The notes under the pieces: generated by a model
Database searches by the model: none
Seen by the model: only the letters and a program-made list of their open reading frames with translations
What the model was told of the DNA's origin: nothing
Translations under genes and position numbers: made by a program
Shown: in pieces, positions 51,225 through 62,248 of the stretch
Layout of the letters: the number at the start of each line of letters is the position of its first letter
Position numbering within the stretch: position 1 is the stretch's first letter
Origin: a bacterium
GTDB taxonomy: Bacteria > SZUA-182 > DTGQ01
Direction of reading: 5' to 3'
Assembly (NCBI GenBank): GCA_040755755.1
Contig: JBFLZW010000078.1
Span: 21,328 to 85,327 of the forward strand
DNA: 64,000 bases

Positions 51225-51953
51225 TCATGGCTGAGGCTCCTCATAGGTACCGTCACCTTTGCCAAGAAGAATGGAAATATGCCCGGAATTCTCATTGGCT
51301 ACAGCTAAATCCACCCTGCCGTCCCGGTTAAAATCAGCCGAGATAATCGAGGATGGCTCATCCCCTGCCGGATAGTGGACAGCCTCCCTGAAGGTGCCAT
51401 CCCCCCTGTTCAGCAGAACGGATACGGTCCCGGAACCCTCGTTGGCTACAGCCAGGTCAGGTTTTACATCCCGGTTAAGGTCAACCGAAACCATCGATGA
51501 TGGTTCATTTCCAACCGGATAATAAACGGTATCTTCAAAGGTGCCGTCACCCTTGCCAAGAAGGATGGAGATTGTGCCTGATTCCTCATTAGCCACTGCC
51601 AGATCCTCATTGCTGTCCCAGTTGAAATCAGCCAGAATAATCGAGGAGGGCTCTTCTCCAACCGCATAGTGAGCAGCCTCGGTGAAGGTGCCATCACCCT
51701 TGCCGAGAAGAATAAGAACAGTCGAGGATTCTTCAGCGGTTGCAGCCAAATCGAGATTTCTGTCCTGATTGAAATTTGCGACAATAACAGGTGAAGATGC
51801 CTTTTTCACCTTGGTCTTGACCGGCGTTGAAAAATGACTATCCGCTGCCTGAGCATGGCCAGCCGCCCGAACCGGCCTGCCCTGAATTGCAGCCAGACCG
51901 CACATGAGCATCAGGCAAAAAGGAAAGAGAATTTTTTTCCGTAAGTTTTCCAT
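51225..51953 (-). CDS. Secreted FG-GAP/VCBS-type repeat protein with only four repeats
   Basis: About 242 residues from ATG 51953 (AGGGAG upstream). After a signal peptide (ending near GRPVRAAG) come four repeats of about 49 residues: ANFNQDRNLDLAATAEESS...LLGKGDGTF, ADFNWDSNEDLAVANEESG, VDLNRDVKPDLAVANEGSG and ADFNRDGRVDLAVANENSG. Each has the calcium-binding D.N.D...DL loop of FG-GAP beta-propellers. Integrin-type propellers need about seven blades, so this one is short: either a partial gene, an oligomer or a non-propeller repeat. The stop directly follows the fourth KGDGTYEEPQP. Confidence 0.8.
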   Translation of the reverse strand: MENLRKKILFPFCLMLMCGLAAIQGRPVRAAGHAQAADSHFSTPVKTKVKKASSPVIVANFNQDRNLDLAATAEESSTVLILLGKGDGTFTEAAHYAVGEEPSSIILADFNWDSNEDLAVANEESGTISILLGKGDGTFEDTVYYPVGNEPSSMVSVDLNRDVKPDLAVANEGSGTVSVLLNRGDGTFREAVHYPAGDEPSSIISADFNRDGRVDLAVANENSGHISILLGKGDGTYEEPQP

Positions 51954-52055
51954 GTCAATGTCTCCCTTAATGTTCAGAGTTGTGCTGCTCAAGTACACTC
52001 TTTCCATACTTGGTCGGAAAGTTTTCTCCAAACCCTGACTTACGGCAATATCCTA

Positions 52056-52084
52056 TTGAAAAATATCCCAAAAGCGTATATTAT
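52056..52084 (+). promoter_or_regulatory. Candidate promoter for recD2
   Basis: TTGAAA (52056-52061), a 17-base spacer and TATTAT (52079-52084), 50 bases before the recD2 ATG at 52135. Confidence 0.5.
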
Positions 52085-52134
52085 AGCCATAATGATAACC
52101 ATAGGCGCTACCACGAGCATAAGGTTCAAATTTC

Positions 52135-54387
<2,253 letters not shown>

Positions 54388-54597
54388 GATAGCTATCTTC
54401 GGAAAATATGTCCGATGCAAGGGTAGAGAATATGTACAAGAGCCGATGGGAGGACAAAGGAGCAGGGAGAGAAGATGAGATAGAGAAGGCAGGACAAAGT
54501 TGATCAGACCTGACATTATGGGTAGCTTCTCTGAGTGAGGAAAGACACTCTCTGGCTCTGGCTCTGACAGGAGCCGCTTATATAAGGAGGTGGAATC

Positions 54598-55056
54598 ATG
54601 GCAAACGCAAATCAAGGAATTAGCCCACAGACACAGGCCAAGGAGGGCGATACCGTAAGGGTTCATTATACGGCCAGATTTATGGACGGCACGGTATTTG
54701 ACTCTTCAGTCATGCGTGAGCCTTTGGAATTTACCATAGGTGAGGGACTGCTCATACCCGGATTCGAGCAGGCAGTGGTCGGCATGCATCCCGGAGAATC
54801 GAAAACCGAACAGGTTTCGGCAGAGCAAGCTTATGGCCCTCATCGTGACGAGATGGTCCTTGAGGTTGATCGGAACCAATTTCCGTCAGGACTGGAACCG
54901 GAAGTTGGCCAGCAGTTACAGGTACGCCAGGCCAATGGACTCATAACCGATGTGACGGTAACCGATGTCCATGACTCGCGGGTAACCCTGGACGCAAATC
55001 ATCCACTGGCAGGAAAAGATCTGGTCTTTGATATTCAATTGGTTGAGATTGAATAA
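54598..55056 (+). CDS. SlyD/FKBP-type peptidyl-prolyl isomerase
   Basis: 152 residues. VRVHYTARFMDGTVFDSS, TIGEGLLIPGFEQAVVGMHPGE and AYGPHRDEM outline the FKBP domain; LEVDRNQFPSG and LDANHPLAGKDLVFDIQLVEIE belong to the inserted flap and C-terminal strand of SlyD-like isomerases. It catalyses prolyl cis-trans isomerisation and acts as a folding chaperone. No signal peptide, so it is cytoplasmic. The histidine-rich metal tail of E. coli SlyD is absent. A strong ribosome site (AAGGAGG) is eight bases before the ATG. Confidence 0.92.
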   Translation: MANANQGISPQTQAKEGDTVRVHYTARFMDGTVFDSSVMREPLEFTIGEGLLIPGFEQAVVGMHPGESKTEQVSAEQAYGPHRDEMVLEVDRNQFPSGLEPEVGQQLQVRQANGLITDVTVTDVHDSRVTLDANHPLAGKDLVFDIQLVEIE

Positions 55057-55133
55057 TTCCTTTCGGAGTGGATGTTTCACCGGGCGTTGAAAAGAGCCTT
55101 AACCAGGCCATCGGAACGCTGAGAAAAGCGACA

Positions 55134-55172
55134 GGTGACGCCGTGAAGTTCCAAAGACTTCACGGCGTCACC
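55134..55172. terminator. Perfect 16-bp hairpin between convergent genes
   Basis: GGTGACGCCGTGAAGT (55134-55149) is exactly reverse-complementary to ACTTCACGGCGTCACC (55157-55172); the loop is TCCAAAG. It lies between the stops of the FKBP gene (+) and the dockerin gene (-). Neither side has a full T-run; the minus strand has only TTTT nearby. It may work as a bidirectional terminator or transcript-end protector, or be a palindromic repeat. Confidence 0.5.
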
Positions 55173-55202
55173 CCTGATCCCTCTGCGCCCTACCAGGGCC
55201 TA

Positions 55203-57827
55203 TTACATCGCAGTGGCACTGTAATCCTGACCATCATCTATACACTCATGGTTTTTACCCTGATCTTTTGGCACACAAACAGTGACACTTCCAGGACATT
55301 TTTTCCCGGCAGCGTCTGTTGCAGTAAACGAAATTTTATAGACCCGGCCATTACCCTTCTCCAAGCGCTCAGCGCGGAGGAAGGCTGTGTCTGTACCGAC
55401 CCCGGCAGCATCCGGAGCATTTTTATCCGCGAATAATCCTTTATCCGAGATTGTAGGCTCATCGCTGGTAATACTGGTAATGACAGGCTTGGCTACACCC
55501 AGAATGCCAACCTTGACCATTTTATTGTCAGGCGGCCATATCTCCGTTACACTGGGCTCGGCAATAATACCAGTGCATGAAGAGCATATGAGATCCGATC
55601 CGTCACAGTCCTGATCTTTACCATCCCCACACTTTTCTTTGGCTGCCGGGGAAATGGCTGGATCATTATCATCACAATCTGCAGGACCACATTCTCCGGC
55701 CTCGGCATAAAAACCATCTTTATCCTGATCTGTACATATTGGTTTATCAAAACAGGATGGCTGTCCCAAATATTTCTTAAACAGGCAGAGAGCATCGAGC
55801 GGAGTAACGGAGCCATCCCTGTTTACATCGACACAATCAGGACAGGTATCGAGTTTAAGAAAACATTTAAAAACAATAAGAGCATCCAATGGAGAAACGT
55901 TTCCGTCATGGTTGAGGTCTCCATTGCAATTATTGATCTTGACACAGCAGCATCCTCCTGTGGAGGAGAAATTGGCAAATCCATCGATCAGCTTATCTAC
56001 AGTCAAAGGATAGCACTTCTGTTCCTGCCCGCCTTTTACCTTGAATTTTAACTTGACCAGATAGCCGCTCGCCCCTTTTGGCATCCCGCTTCCGGTATCC
56101 AATCCTCCTATTCTCTGCCTGCCGGGAACTACCGTGTTCACTTCGAACATTTTAAAAGATTTTACTAAATCGCCTCGTTCCCAGCTTAAAAATTCCAATA
56201 TATCCGGATCATAGGTAACATCGAAGCCAAAGGAATAAACTGCGGACGGTGCAGAGTGTATCCGCACGGGGACAGTAATTTCATCACCCATACTCCCTTG
56301 AGCCCCTTCAATGTCGAGTGTGCCTGACTCCTGTTCCACACAGCCAGTCGGACATTTGTCCCCTCCTGCACAATCATCGTCTTTGCCGTTGCAGGAAATT
56401 TCAGTGGCCCCGGGATGGACGGTTTTATCTGTGTCATCACAATCCGTTTTATCTGATACATACCCTGAAGGAGGTGCACTGGCCTGAACCGTGTCGGCAG
56501 GATTTCCATAACCATCTTTATCTCCATCCCGATAGTAGGTGGTATAATTACATACTCCTTCATCTATCCTGCCATCGCAGTCATTGTCCTTGCCATCACA
56601 GACCTCTGAGCCGGGCTGAGGTGCAGTACAGGCAGTCCATTGGCCATTCTTGCAGGTTTTTTCTCCCGTGCCGCAGGCAGTTGAGCAGCTCTGGGTTAAA
56701 TCCTCATCTATCCTGCCATCGCAGTCATTGTCCTTGCCATCACAGACTTCGAGTTTAGGCTTGAGAATAGTACAGGCAGTCCATTGGCCATTCTCGCAGG
56801 TTTTTTCTCCCGTACCGCAGGCAGTTGAGCAGCTCTGGGTTAAATCCTCGTCTATCCTGCCATCGCAGTCGTTATCCTTGCCATCGCAGACCTCAGAAGT
56901 AACGTTACTACAGATAAAAAGCTCATAAGCTCCCATGTCATATCCAGCACCATAAGGCCTCGAGTTGCCATCCTTATCGAAAGAAGGGGCCCCCATACTG
57001 GTTCCGGCATCGATACAGGGTGAGGTAGGCTGCAAATGAAAATTTCCGGCGGTTCGATCAACAAAGAGAGGGTCAGCATCGATATTGCCTTCGCCGACAT
57101 AGTCCCCCTGAATATCAGAGTAGGTGACTGAGAGATCCAAATCTTTTTCATGGTAGATTTCATTTGGAACGTCATTCCAGAAAATGCAATTAGTAATACT
57201 CGGTAAAGAGGAATCGCAGTAAATCCCGCCACCGTTGATAGAACTATTTTCGAGTAAAGTACAATTGACAATGGTCGGTGAGGATGACGCGGTGCAATAA
57301 ATCCCGCCACCGGAACGGGTGGCAGTATTTCCATTTATGACACAATTAGCTATGATCGGCGAGGCGGTGGTGCAATAAATTCCACCACCGGAACGGCTGG
57401 CTCTGTTTTGAGTTATGGTACAGTTAATTATCCTCGGTGAGGAGATGTAGCAATATATTCCACCACCGAAGGTGACAGAACCATTTTTTATGGTAAATCC
57501 ATCCACAATAGAATCACTGTTCTCTTTACTGTGAAAACGGAACCCTCGACTTGAGTCCTGACAACTAATAATACAGTTTGAAGGACCATTTTCTGATTGA
57601 ACGGTAATTGCTTTACCATTAAAATCAAGGTCATTGTTCCCTTCTCCGGTGTAGGTTCCATCAGAAACCAACACAATGTCACCCGTGGCTGCAGCATCGA
57701 TTCCATCCTGGATTGTAGGCTGATCAGCCGGTACACGGATAATTGCTGCTCTGGCGCAGGGAATATAAATTAACGCTGATATCAAACCAAAGACCAGACT
57801 TAATGGTAATACCTTTGACTTTTTCAT
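55203..57827 (-). CDS. Secreted beta-helix / MopE-repeat / cohesin / dockerin protein
   Basis: 874 residues. A signal peptide ends near ARA. Residues 30-300 form a right-handed parallel beta-helix (repeated NC-ITQN, GGGIYC, IVNCTLLEN). Residues 312-430 are three near-identical MopE-type units with EVCDGKDNDCDGRIDE, found in secreted copper-binding and metal-binding proteins; a fourth, weaker one follows at 474-495. Residues 500-615 are cohesin-like (SGTLDIEGA, FGFDVTYDPDILEF, RQRIGGLDTG). Residues 632-692 are a dockerin (NGDLNHDGNVSPLDAL, VDVNRDGSVTPLDAL) with the extra cysteines. A MopE-like unit and a beta domain end the chain. The ATG has GGAGGGAG upstream. Confidence 0.85.
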   Translation of the reverse strand: MKKSKVLPLSLVFGLISALIYIPCARAAIIRVPADQPTIQDGIDAAATGDIVLVSDGTYTGEGNNDLDFNGKAITVQSENGPSNCIISCQDSSRGFRFHSKENSDSIVDGFTIKNGSVTFGGGIYCYISSPRIINCTITQNRASRSGGGIYCTTASPIIANCVINGNTATRSGGGIYCTASSSPTIVNCTLLENSSINGGGIYCDSSLPSITNCIFWNDVPNEIYHEKDLDLSVTYSDIQGDYVGEGNIDADPLFVDRTAGNFHLQPTSPCIDAGTSMGAPSFDKDGNSRPYGAGYDMGAYELFICSNVTSEVCDGKDNDCDGRIDEDLTQSCSTACGTGEKTCENGQWTACTILKPKLEVCDGKDNDCDGRIDEDLTQSCSTACGTGEKTCKNGQWTACTAPQPGSEVCDGKDNDCDGRIDEGVCNYTTYYRDGDKDGYGNPADTVQASAPPSGYVSDKTDCDDTDKTVHPGATEISCNGKDDDCAGGDKCPTGCVEQESGTLDIEGAQGSMGDEITVPVRIHSAPSAVYSFGFDVTYDPDILEFLSWERGDLVKSFKMFEVNTVVPGRQRIGGLDTGSGMPKGASGYLVKLKFKVKGGQEQKCYPLTVDKLIDGFANFSSTGGCCCVKINNCNGDLNHDGNVSPLDALIVFKCFLKLDTCPDCVDVNRDGSVTPLDALCLFKKYLGQPSCFDKPICTDQDKDGFYAEAGECGPADCDDNDPAISPAAKEKCGDGKDQDCDGSDLICSSCTGIIAEPSVTEIWPPDNKMVKVGILGVAKPVITSITSDEPTISDKGLFADKNAPDAAGVGTDTAFLRAERLEKGNGRVYKISFTATDAAGKKCPGSVTVCVPKDQGKNHECIDDGQDYSATAM
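56560..56905 (-). repeat. Tandem MopE-unit repeats of about 144 bp
   Basis: Nearly identical copies, each encoding EVCDGKDNDCDGRIDE followed by DLTQSCSTACGTGEKTC and NGQWTAC, stand at 56570-56620, 56700-56755 and 56845-56900 and the stretches between. The DNA is more alike than protein selection alone would need, so recent duplication or gene conversion is likely. Confidence 0.8.
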
Positions 57828-58375
57828 TTTTCTCCCTCCTAACCATAATTTAAAAGTCTATCTCACGATACTGTCAGACCACTTTTAAGACGTAGAGATT
57901 ACGGAGTCATTACTCGATAATTTTCTGCGGGTTGAATACCTCAGGTAGTTACGGTATTTTCATGGATAATTGAGCGTTATCAGTTGTCAGGGTAGTTACA
58001 CAGGGGGTAAGATAGTTATCGCGGAGCTTATGGAGAGGGTCTTCGCAAGCCGCAGAGCAGTCGGATATCGCCAAATACTGCAATGAGTTGATGCATAATA
58101 CATGCCAAATAGCTGCTTGACAATTCAACCTTCAGCTAGAGCTTATATTACTGAATAGTTATGGATATATATATAAGTTATTGTAACAATAATAGTCGAT
58201 TTTATCATAAAATGGGATAATCAGTGTAACCTTGGGTTACATGTTTCCATCCTTATAATAGTGAAAAGCCTTATAAAACCGGCAAATATCGATGTTAACA
58301 ATGTTAACGCCTTCGCTTCTGGAATTGGAGACGAAGGTGACTGATGGATGATGGAAAGCAGTGCTTTTCTCCCTC

Positions 58376-58390
58376 GCCCTCTTTGAGGGC
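58376..58390. repeat. Small GCCCTC/GAGGGC hairpin
   Basis: GCCCTC-TTT-GAGGGC, followed by AAGAGTGATCCGTGAAAGTGATCCGTGG with a repeated GTGATCCGTG. It looks like the hairpins near 31522, 38294 and 63799. Confidence 0.45.
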
Positions 58391-58465
58391 AAGAGTGATC
58401 CGTGAAAGTGATCCGTGGATGATTAACAAATTGATAATACTGACGGAGTTTGCATGCAAAATTTC

Positions 58466-58495
58466 TTGACAAGAACATGACCGAAAAAATATAAT
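58466..58495 (+). promoter_or_regulatory. Consensus sigma70 promoter for the glycine-rich protein
   Basis: Perfect TTGACA (58466-58471), an 18-base spacer and perfect TATAAT (58490-58495). The gene start at 58885 leaves a leader of about 385 bases. Confidence 0.75.
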
Positions 58496-58884
58496 ATAGG
58501 AAATATGCAGATTAAACTTCACGCTATCATATCCATTGACCCGCGAAAATTCAGGCAAAAACGCATAACTTCTTCACCACGAACTTTCCGGGCAAGATAT
58601 CTTTCTTGCTGCTCTCCTCATGGGTGGAAAAGTCATGGAGCGAATTCTCCCCTGCATCTGAAATTCTGAATACGGTAAATTTCCTGAGTCGAAGGTCCGA
58701 AACAATCAGTTGTTGTTTTTCCCAGCTCGCAGTAATTTCCCCCAGCTATCTCTATATGTCCGTGTCTCAGGAAAAGAATAATGGACATATTTTCAGCTTT
58801 GTTTTTCATAATCTTATTCTTGGTCCGCCAAGTGCCCTCGATTGCAGTGAGAATATAACGCATAAGGTTTCAGTGAGGATAACA

Positions 58885-60300
58885 ATGAAAAAAAACCAGA
58901 GATTCATGTTTTTCAAAGCCGCAGTTACCAGGGTATTTCTTCTTCAATTCAGCTTACTGGGTATCCTTTTTTTACCGACTTTCTCCATTGTTCCGGTTTT
59001 ATTTTCAGCCAGAATATGCCGGGCAGGGCAGCGGGAAACCATATACCTCAGCAAGGATCTGGCTCCCTATTATAATCAACTGCAAAACTTACCCATGCTG
59101 GAGGCGGTTATCCGAAGCGAGGAGGACTTTGTTCTTTCGGTTGAGGTGGAAACTCAAAGCGGGCTTCAGCCGACGGTGTGGATCGATTACTTTTCGGGTG
59201 AAGGAAGCAGTACCCTGACTCAAGGGGGAGTAATCAGGATTCCGCTCGGAAAACTGAAGCCTTCCGAGTGGGCAACGCTCCAAAGGGATGTGGCCGGTGA
59301 TCTTCAATTGGCCCATCAGACATTTTCTTCGATCAGGAGGGTGAGCCTGCGGGGAAGCCGGTTCGATGTTCGCACAATCAGGTTCTTTTCGGACAGCGAT
59401 GAACTTCTGATCGATTTTCCTTCTCAGGATGGCAAAACGATCTTTGCCCTTGGCTGGAATTCGAATGATAACCGGAATTGTTTTCAAATTGTGCAGGCTC
59501 AAGGCAGTACGGATGATCCGGATTCCTACCTCCGGGTGGAAAGTATTACCTCACCAGGCACAGGCACAAGCGCAGGCACAGGCACAGGCACACTTCCCGC
59601 TTCAACTAACTTTTTGCTGCCGGATATTAACACCGGCTTTGGCAGTGGAGGATGGCATTCCGGAGTGAGTGATACCGGATGGTATTCCGATGAGGCTGAC
59701 GCCTGGCGGTATTCGTCCTCAGGCTATTACAGTCCCCTGGGATTTTACCCCTCTCCCTTTATGCCTTTTTCTCCCCTGATGAGTCCTTTCAGCCCCTTTG
59801 GCATGGGATTCGGCGGGCCATTCGGCATGGGATATGGGCTTTTTGGGGCTCCTCTGCTGGCCATGGGCGCATTTGGACCGCCCCTGGGCGGCCTCGGCGG
59901 TTTGGGCCTTTTCGGTGGACTCGGCGGCATGGGAGGGCTTGGTCTTTTCGGGCTGGGAGGTGGTTTGCCGGGGCTTTCCAGTATTCCCAATCCCCTTTGG
60001 GGAACAAGTACCGGTGATACCTTCTACAACAAGCTGTTCGACTACCTGTTTGAGGGAGCGGTACCGGTTTCCACTGCTGCCATTATCATCGAGCCTCCGG
60101 TCAGTCCACCGAGCACCGTACTGCCGACAACAGTTCCTGTTCCGGCTGTGGCCACTACACCCCTCGTCGCCCCGACAATACCCCTTACCGGAGGACCGGG
60201 CGGTGGTGGGGGTGGTGGAGGTGGTGGCGGATTTGGCGGTGGGGGTGGAACCGGCGGGATCGGCGGGATCGGCGGTGGGGGTGGTGGAGTAATTCCATAA
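58885..60300 (+). CDS. Secreted protein with glycine- and proline-rich C-terminus, function unknown
   Basis: About 471 residues from ATG 58885 (GAGGAT eight bases upstream). A long basic leader and signal peptide is followed by a 200-residue soluble part: ETIYLSKDLAPYYNQLQ, FVLSVEVETQSGLQPTVWIDYF, WATLQRDVAGDLQLAHQTFSSIRR and LLIDFPSQDGKTIFALGWN. Then come a TGTSAGTGTGT linker, a Phe/Pro/Met/Gly-rich stretch (FYPSPFMPFSPLMSP, LGGLGGLGLFGGLGGMGGLG) and a terminal poly-glycine tail of about 45 residues. The end resembles structural or surface proteins. I do not recognise the soluble part. Confidence 0.65.
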   Translation: MKKNQRFMFFKAAVTRVFLLQFSLLGILFLPTFSIVPVLFSARICRAGQRETIYLSKDLAPYYNQLQNLPMLEAVIRSEEDFVLSVEVETQSGLQPTVWIDYFSGEGSSTLTQGGVIRIPLGKLKPSEWATLQRDVAGDLQLAHQTFSSIRRVSLRGSRFDVRTIRFFSDSDELLIDFPSQDGKTIFALGWNSNDNRNCFQIVQAQGSTDDPDSYLRVESITSPGTGTSAGTGTGTLPASTNFLLPDINTGFGSGGWHSGVSDTGWYSDEADAWRYSSSGYYSPLGFYPSPFMPFSPLMSPFSPFGMGFGGPFGMGYGLFGAPLLAMGAFGPPLGGLGGLGLFGGLGGMGGLGLFGLGGGLPGLSSIPNPLWGTSTGDTFYNKLFDYLFEGAVPVSTAAIIIEPPVSPPSTVLPTTVPVPAVATTPLVAPTIPLTGGPGGGGGGGGGGGFGGGGGTGGIGGIGGGGGGVIP

Positions 60301-60622
60301 ATTTTTGCAGTTTCTCCTCTTCAAATATCATAAGCCGGGAACACAGGCTCAAGAAACAGGCTCTCAAGTCAGGGAGATCCACGGGTTAGGCGCTTTTCCC
60401 TGCCTGAGGGCCTGTATTGTTTTCAAGATACCCGCAGGGTGAAAACCGGGCGGGTATTTTTCTGTGATGATGGCTTTGCTTGAGGGTGGCCAGGTAAGGG
60501 TAAGAGAAAAAATGAGCCGAAAAGGTATGCATTCAGCAACCTGGCAGCACGCTGCAACCTCGGCGGCAAGTGCTGACTGGATATTCAAATGTGGATTTCC
60601 TGGTGGAAGAACCGAAAAAAAT
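60301..60622. other. Gene-free region before the ABC transporter
   Basis: Contains the terminator at 60428-60461. A frame from 60464 is open and in phase with the ABC ATPase but has neither a ribosome site nor family-like sequence. No promoter for the transporter stands out. Confidence 0.5.
60428..60461 (+). terminator. Candidate intrinsic terminator
   Basis: ATACCCGC (60428-60435) pairs with GCGGGTAT (60450-60457), with an inner partial stem, and five T residues close the hairpin. It follows the glycine-rich gene by about 130 bases and precedes the transporter. Confidence 0.55.
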
Positions 60623-61420
60623 ATGGTCATTCTCAAGACAAAAAAACTCACCCGCCGCTTTGGAACCTTGCTGGCAGTGGACGCCCTGAATATCTGCGTA
60701 AAAGCCGGCGAGGTCTTTGGATTGCTTGGCCCGAACGGGGCTGGCAAGAGCACGGTCATCAAGATGCTGACCACCCTGCTGCCGCCAACTTCAGGCACGG
60801 CTTCGGTAGCCGGATTTGATCTTGCCCGCCGTGCTTCTGATGTGCGGCGCATGATAGGGTATGTACCTCAGATACTGTCTGCCGATGGCGCTCTTACCGG
60901 TTATGAAAACCTTCTGGTTTTTGCCAAGCTCTACGATCTGCCCAGGGCAGAGCGCAAAGACCAGGTGCGGGAAGCCCTCTCCTTTATGGGGCTTTCCGAG
61001 GCTGCCGATAAGCTGGTACGCACGTACTCAGGGGGAATGATCAGGAGGATGGAAATAGCCCAGTCCCTGCTGCACCGGCCAAGAGTGCTCTTTCTCGATG
61101 AGCCGACCGTGGGTCTTGATCCCCTGGCCAGAATGACGGTCTGGAAGCACATCGAGCAACTGCGGGCCAGTTACGGCACCACTATTTTTCTGACTACCCA
61201 CTACCTGGAAGAAGCCGATGCCCTGTGCAATCGGGTTGCAGTGATGTACCTTGGCAGGGTGGTTGCCCACGGTACACCGGCCCATCTCAAAGCCTCAATC
61301 GGCGGAAACGGGACAACCCTGGACGAAGTGTTTGCCCACTATACGCGCGATGCATCAGAATCAGGAGGAAATTACCGTGAAACCTCAAGAACAAGGCGCA
61401 CTGCCAAGCGACTTGGCTAG
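60623..61420 (+). CDS. ABC-2 type exporter ATP-binding protein
   Basis: About 265 residues from ATG 60623. VFGLLGPNGAGKSTVIKML is Walker A, YVPQ the Q-loop, TYSGGMIRRMEIAQSLLHRP the signature, VLFLDEPTVGLDPLARM Walker B and FLTTHYLEEADALC the switch histidine. The pattern is that of DrrA/NodI-like ATPases that drive antibiotic, lipid or polysaccharide export. It overlaps the permease gene by 44 bases. The ribosome site is weak, and the N-terminus of the open frame (from 60464) is not family-like. Confidence 0.92.
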   Translation: MVILKTKKLTRRFGTLLAVDALNICVKAGEVFGLLGPNGAGKSTVIKMLTTLLPPTSGTASVAGFDLARRASDVRRMIGYVPQILSADGALTGYENLLVFAKLYDLPRAERKDQVREALSFMGLSEAADKLVRTYSGGMIRRMEIAQSLLHRPRVLFLDEPTVGLDPLARMTVWKHIEQLRASYGTTIFLTTHYLEEADALCNRVAVMYLGRVVAHGTPAHLKASIGGNGTTLDEVFAHYTRDASESGGNYRETSRTRRTAKRLG

Positions 61421-62237
61421 CCCGTTCCCCGCCCCGGCTCATCTATTATCCAATCCTGTCGTTCAGTTTCTGGATAAGACGCTCACCATAACCGGCTTGG
61501 AAGTTCGGAAGATCCGTCATGACCCGACCGAGCTGATAATGCGGGCCACACAGCCGGTCCTCTGGCTTCTGGTGTTCGGTCAGGTGTTCACTCACAGCAA
61601 GGTTATTCCTACCGGACAGTTGCGCTACCTCGACTTCATGGCCCCCGGCATCCTGGCCCAGAGCGTGCTGTTTATCGCCATCTTTTATGGCATTGCCATT
61701 ATCTGGGAGCGGGACCTGGGGATCATTCATAAATTTCTGGCCAGCCCCACTCCGCGATCAGCCCTGGTACTGGGGAAAGCGCTGTCCGCTGGTGTGCGCA
61801 GCCTCTCTCAGGCAATCATTATCTACCTGCTGGCCATGATCCTGGGGGTGAAAATGAACTGGTCACCCCTGGCGCTCCTGGGCGTCCTGGTGATCGTGAT
61901 GCTGGGTGCAGCCTTTTTTTCCACCTTTTCCCTGATTATTGCCTGCCTGGTTAAAACCCGCGAGCGATTTATGGGTATAGGCCAGATTCTGACCGTACCG
62001 CTCTTTTTCGCCAGCAATGCCATCTATCCGATTTCGATGATGCCGGCCTGGCTGAGAGTGATAGCCAGAATCAATCCGCTGACCTACGAGGTGGATGCCC
62101 TGCGTACCCTGATGCTGGCCGGGAGGATGAGCTCTTCCTCCACCACCAGGCTGGGGCTGGATTTTGCGATCCTTTTGGCAGCTACAGCTATTCTGGTAAT
62201 TATCGGCGGCAAGGTGTATTCGAGAGCTGCTGTTTAG
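61377..62237 (+). CDS. ABC-2 type exporter permease
   Basis: About 286 residues from GTG 61377, eight bases after AGGAGG. Six membrane helices are predicted (for example PVLWLLVFGQVF, APGILAQSVLFIAIFYGIAIIWERDLG, LALLGVLVIVMLGAAFFSTFSLIIACLV, and RLGLDFAILLAATAILVIIGGKV). KFLASPTPRSALVLGKAL and ASNAIYPISMMPAWLRVIARINPLTYEVDALR are the ABC-2/DrrB signatures. With the ATPase it forms a two-gene exporter; the substrate is unknown. Its position between the glycine-rich gene and a lipoprotein gives no firm clue. Confidence 0.92.
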   Translation: MKPQEQGALPSDLASPFPAPAHLLSNPVVQFLDKTLTITGLEVRKIRHDPTELIMRATQPVLWLLVFGQVFTHSKVIPTGQLRYLDFMAPGILAQSVLFIAIFYGIAIIWERDLGIIHKFLASPTPRSALVLGKALSAGVRSLSQAIIIYLLAMILGVKMNWSPLALLGVLVIVMLGAAFFSTFSLIIACLVKTRERFMGIGQILTVPLFFASNAIYPISMMPAWLRVIARINPLTYEVDALRTLMLAGRMSSSSTTRLGLDFAILLAATAILVIIGGKVYSRAAV

Positions 62238-62248
62238 AACACTCCTTA

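Larger units (their letters stand above)
57828..58884. other. Long gene-free region with a strong promoter and leader
   Basis: About 1 kb between divergent secreted-protein genes. It holds the promoter at 58466-58495, followed by a leader of about 385 bases, and a small hairpin of the CCCTC-GAGGG class at 58376-58390, with the direct repeat GTGATCCGTG next to it (58395-58419). A frame from 58606 in phase with the next gene has no ribosome site and an unlikely product, so I do not use it. Confidence 0.5.

Noticed and set aside
58606..58884. N-terminal extension of the glycine-rich protein
   Set aside because: The ATG at 58885 has a ribosome site and starts a signal peptide; the upstream residues look like translated leader.
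60464..60622. N-terminal extension of the ABC ATPase
   Set aside because: It lacks a ribosome site, is not family-like, and starts inside or next to a terminator hairpin.
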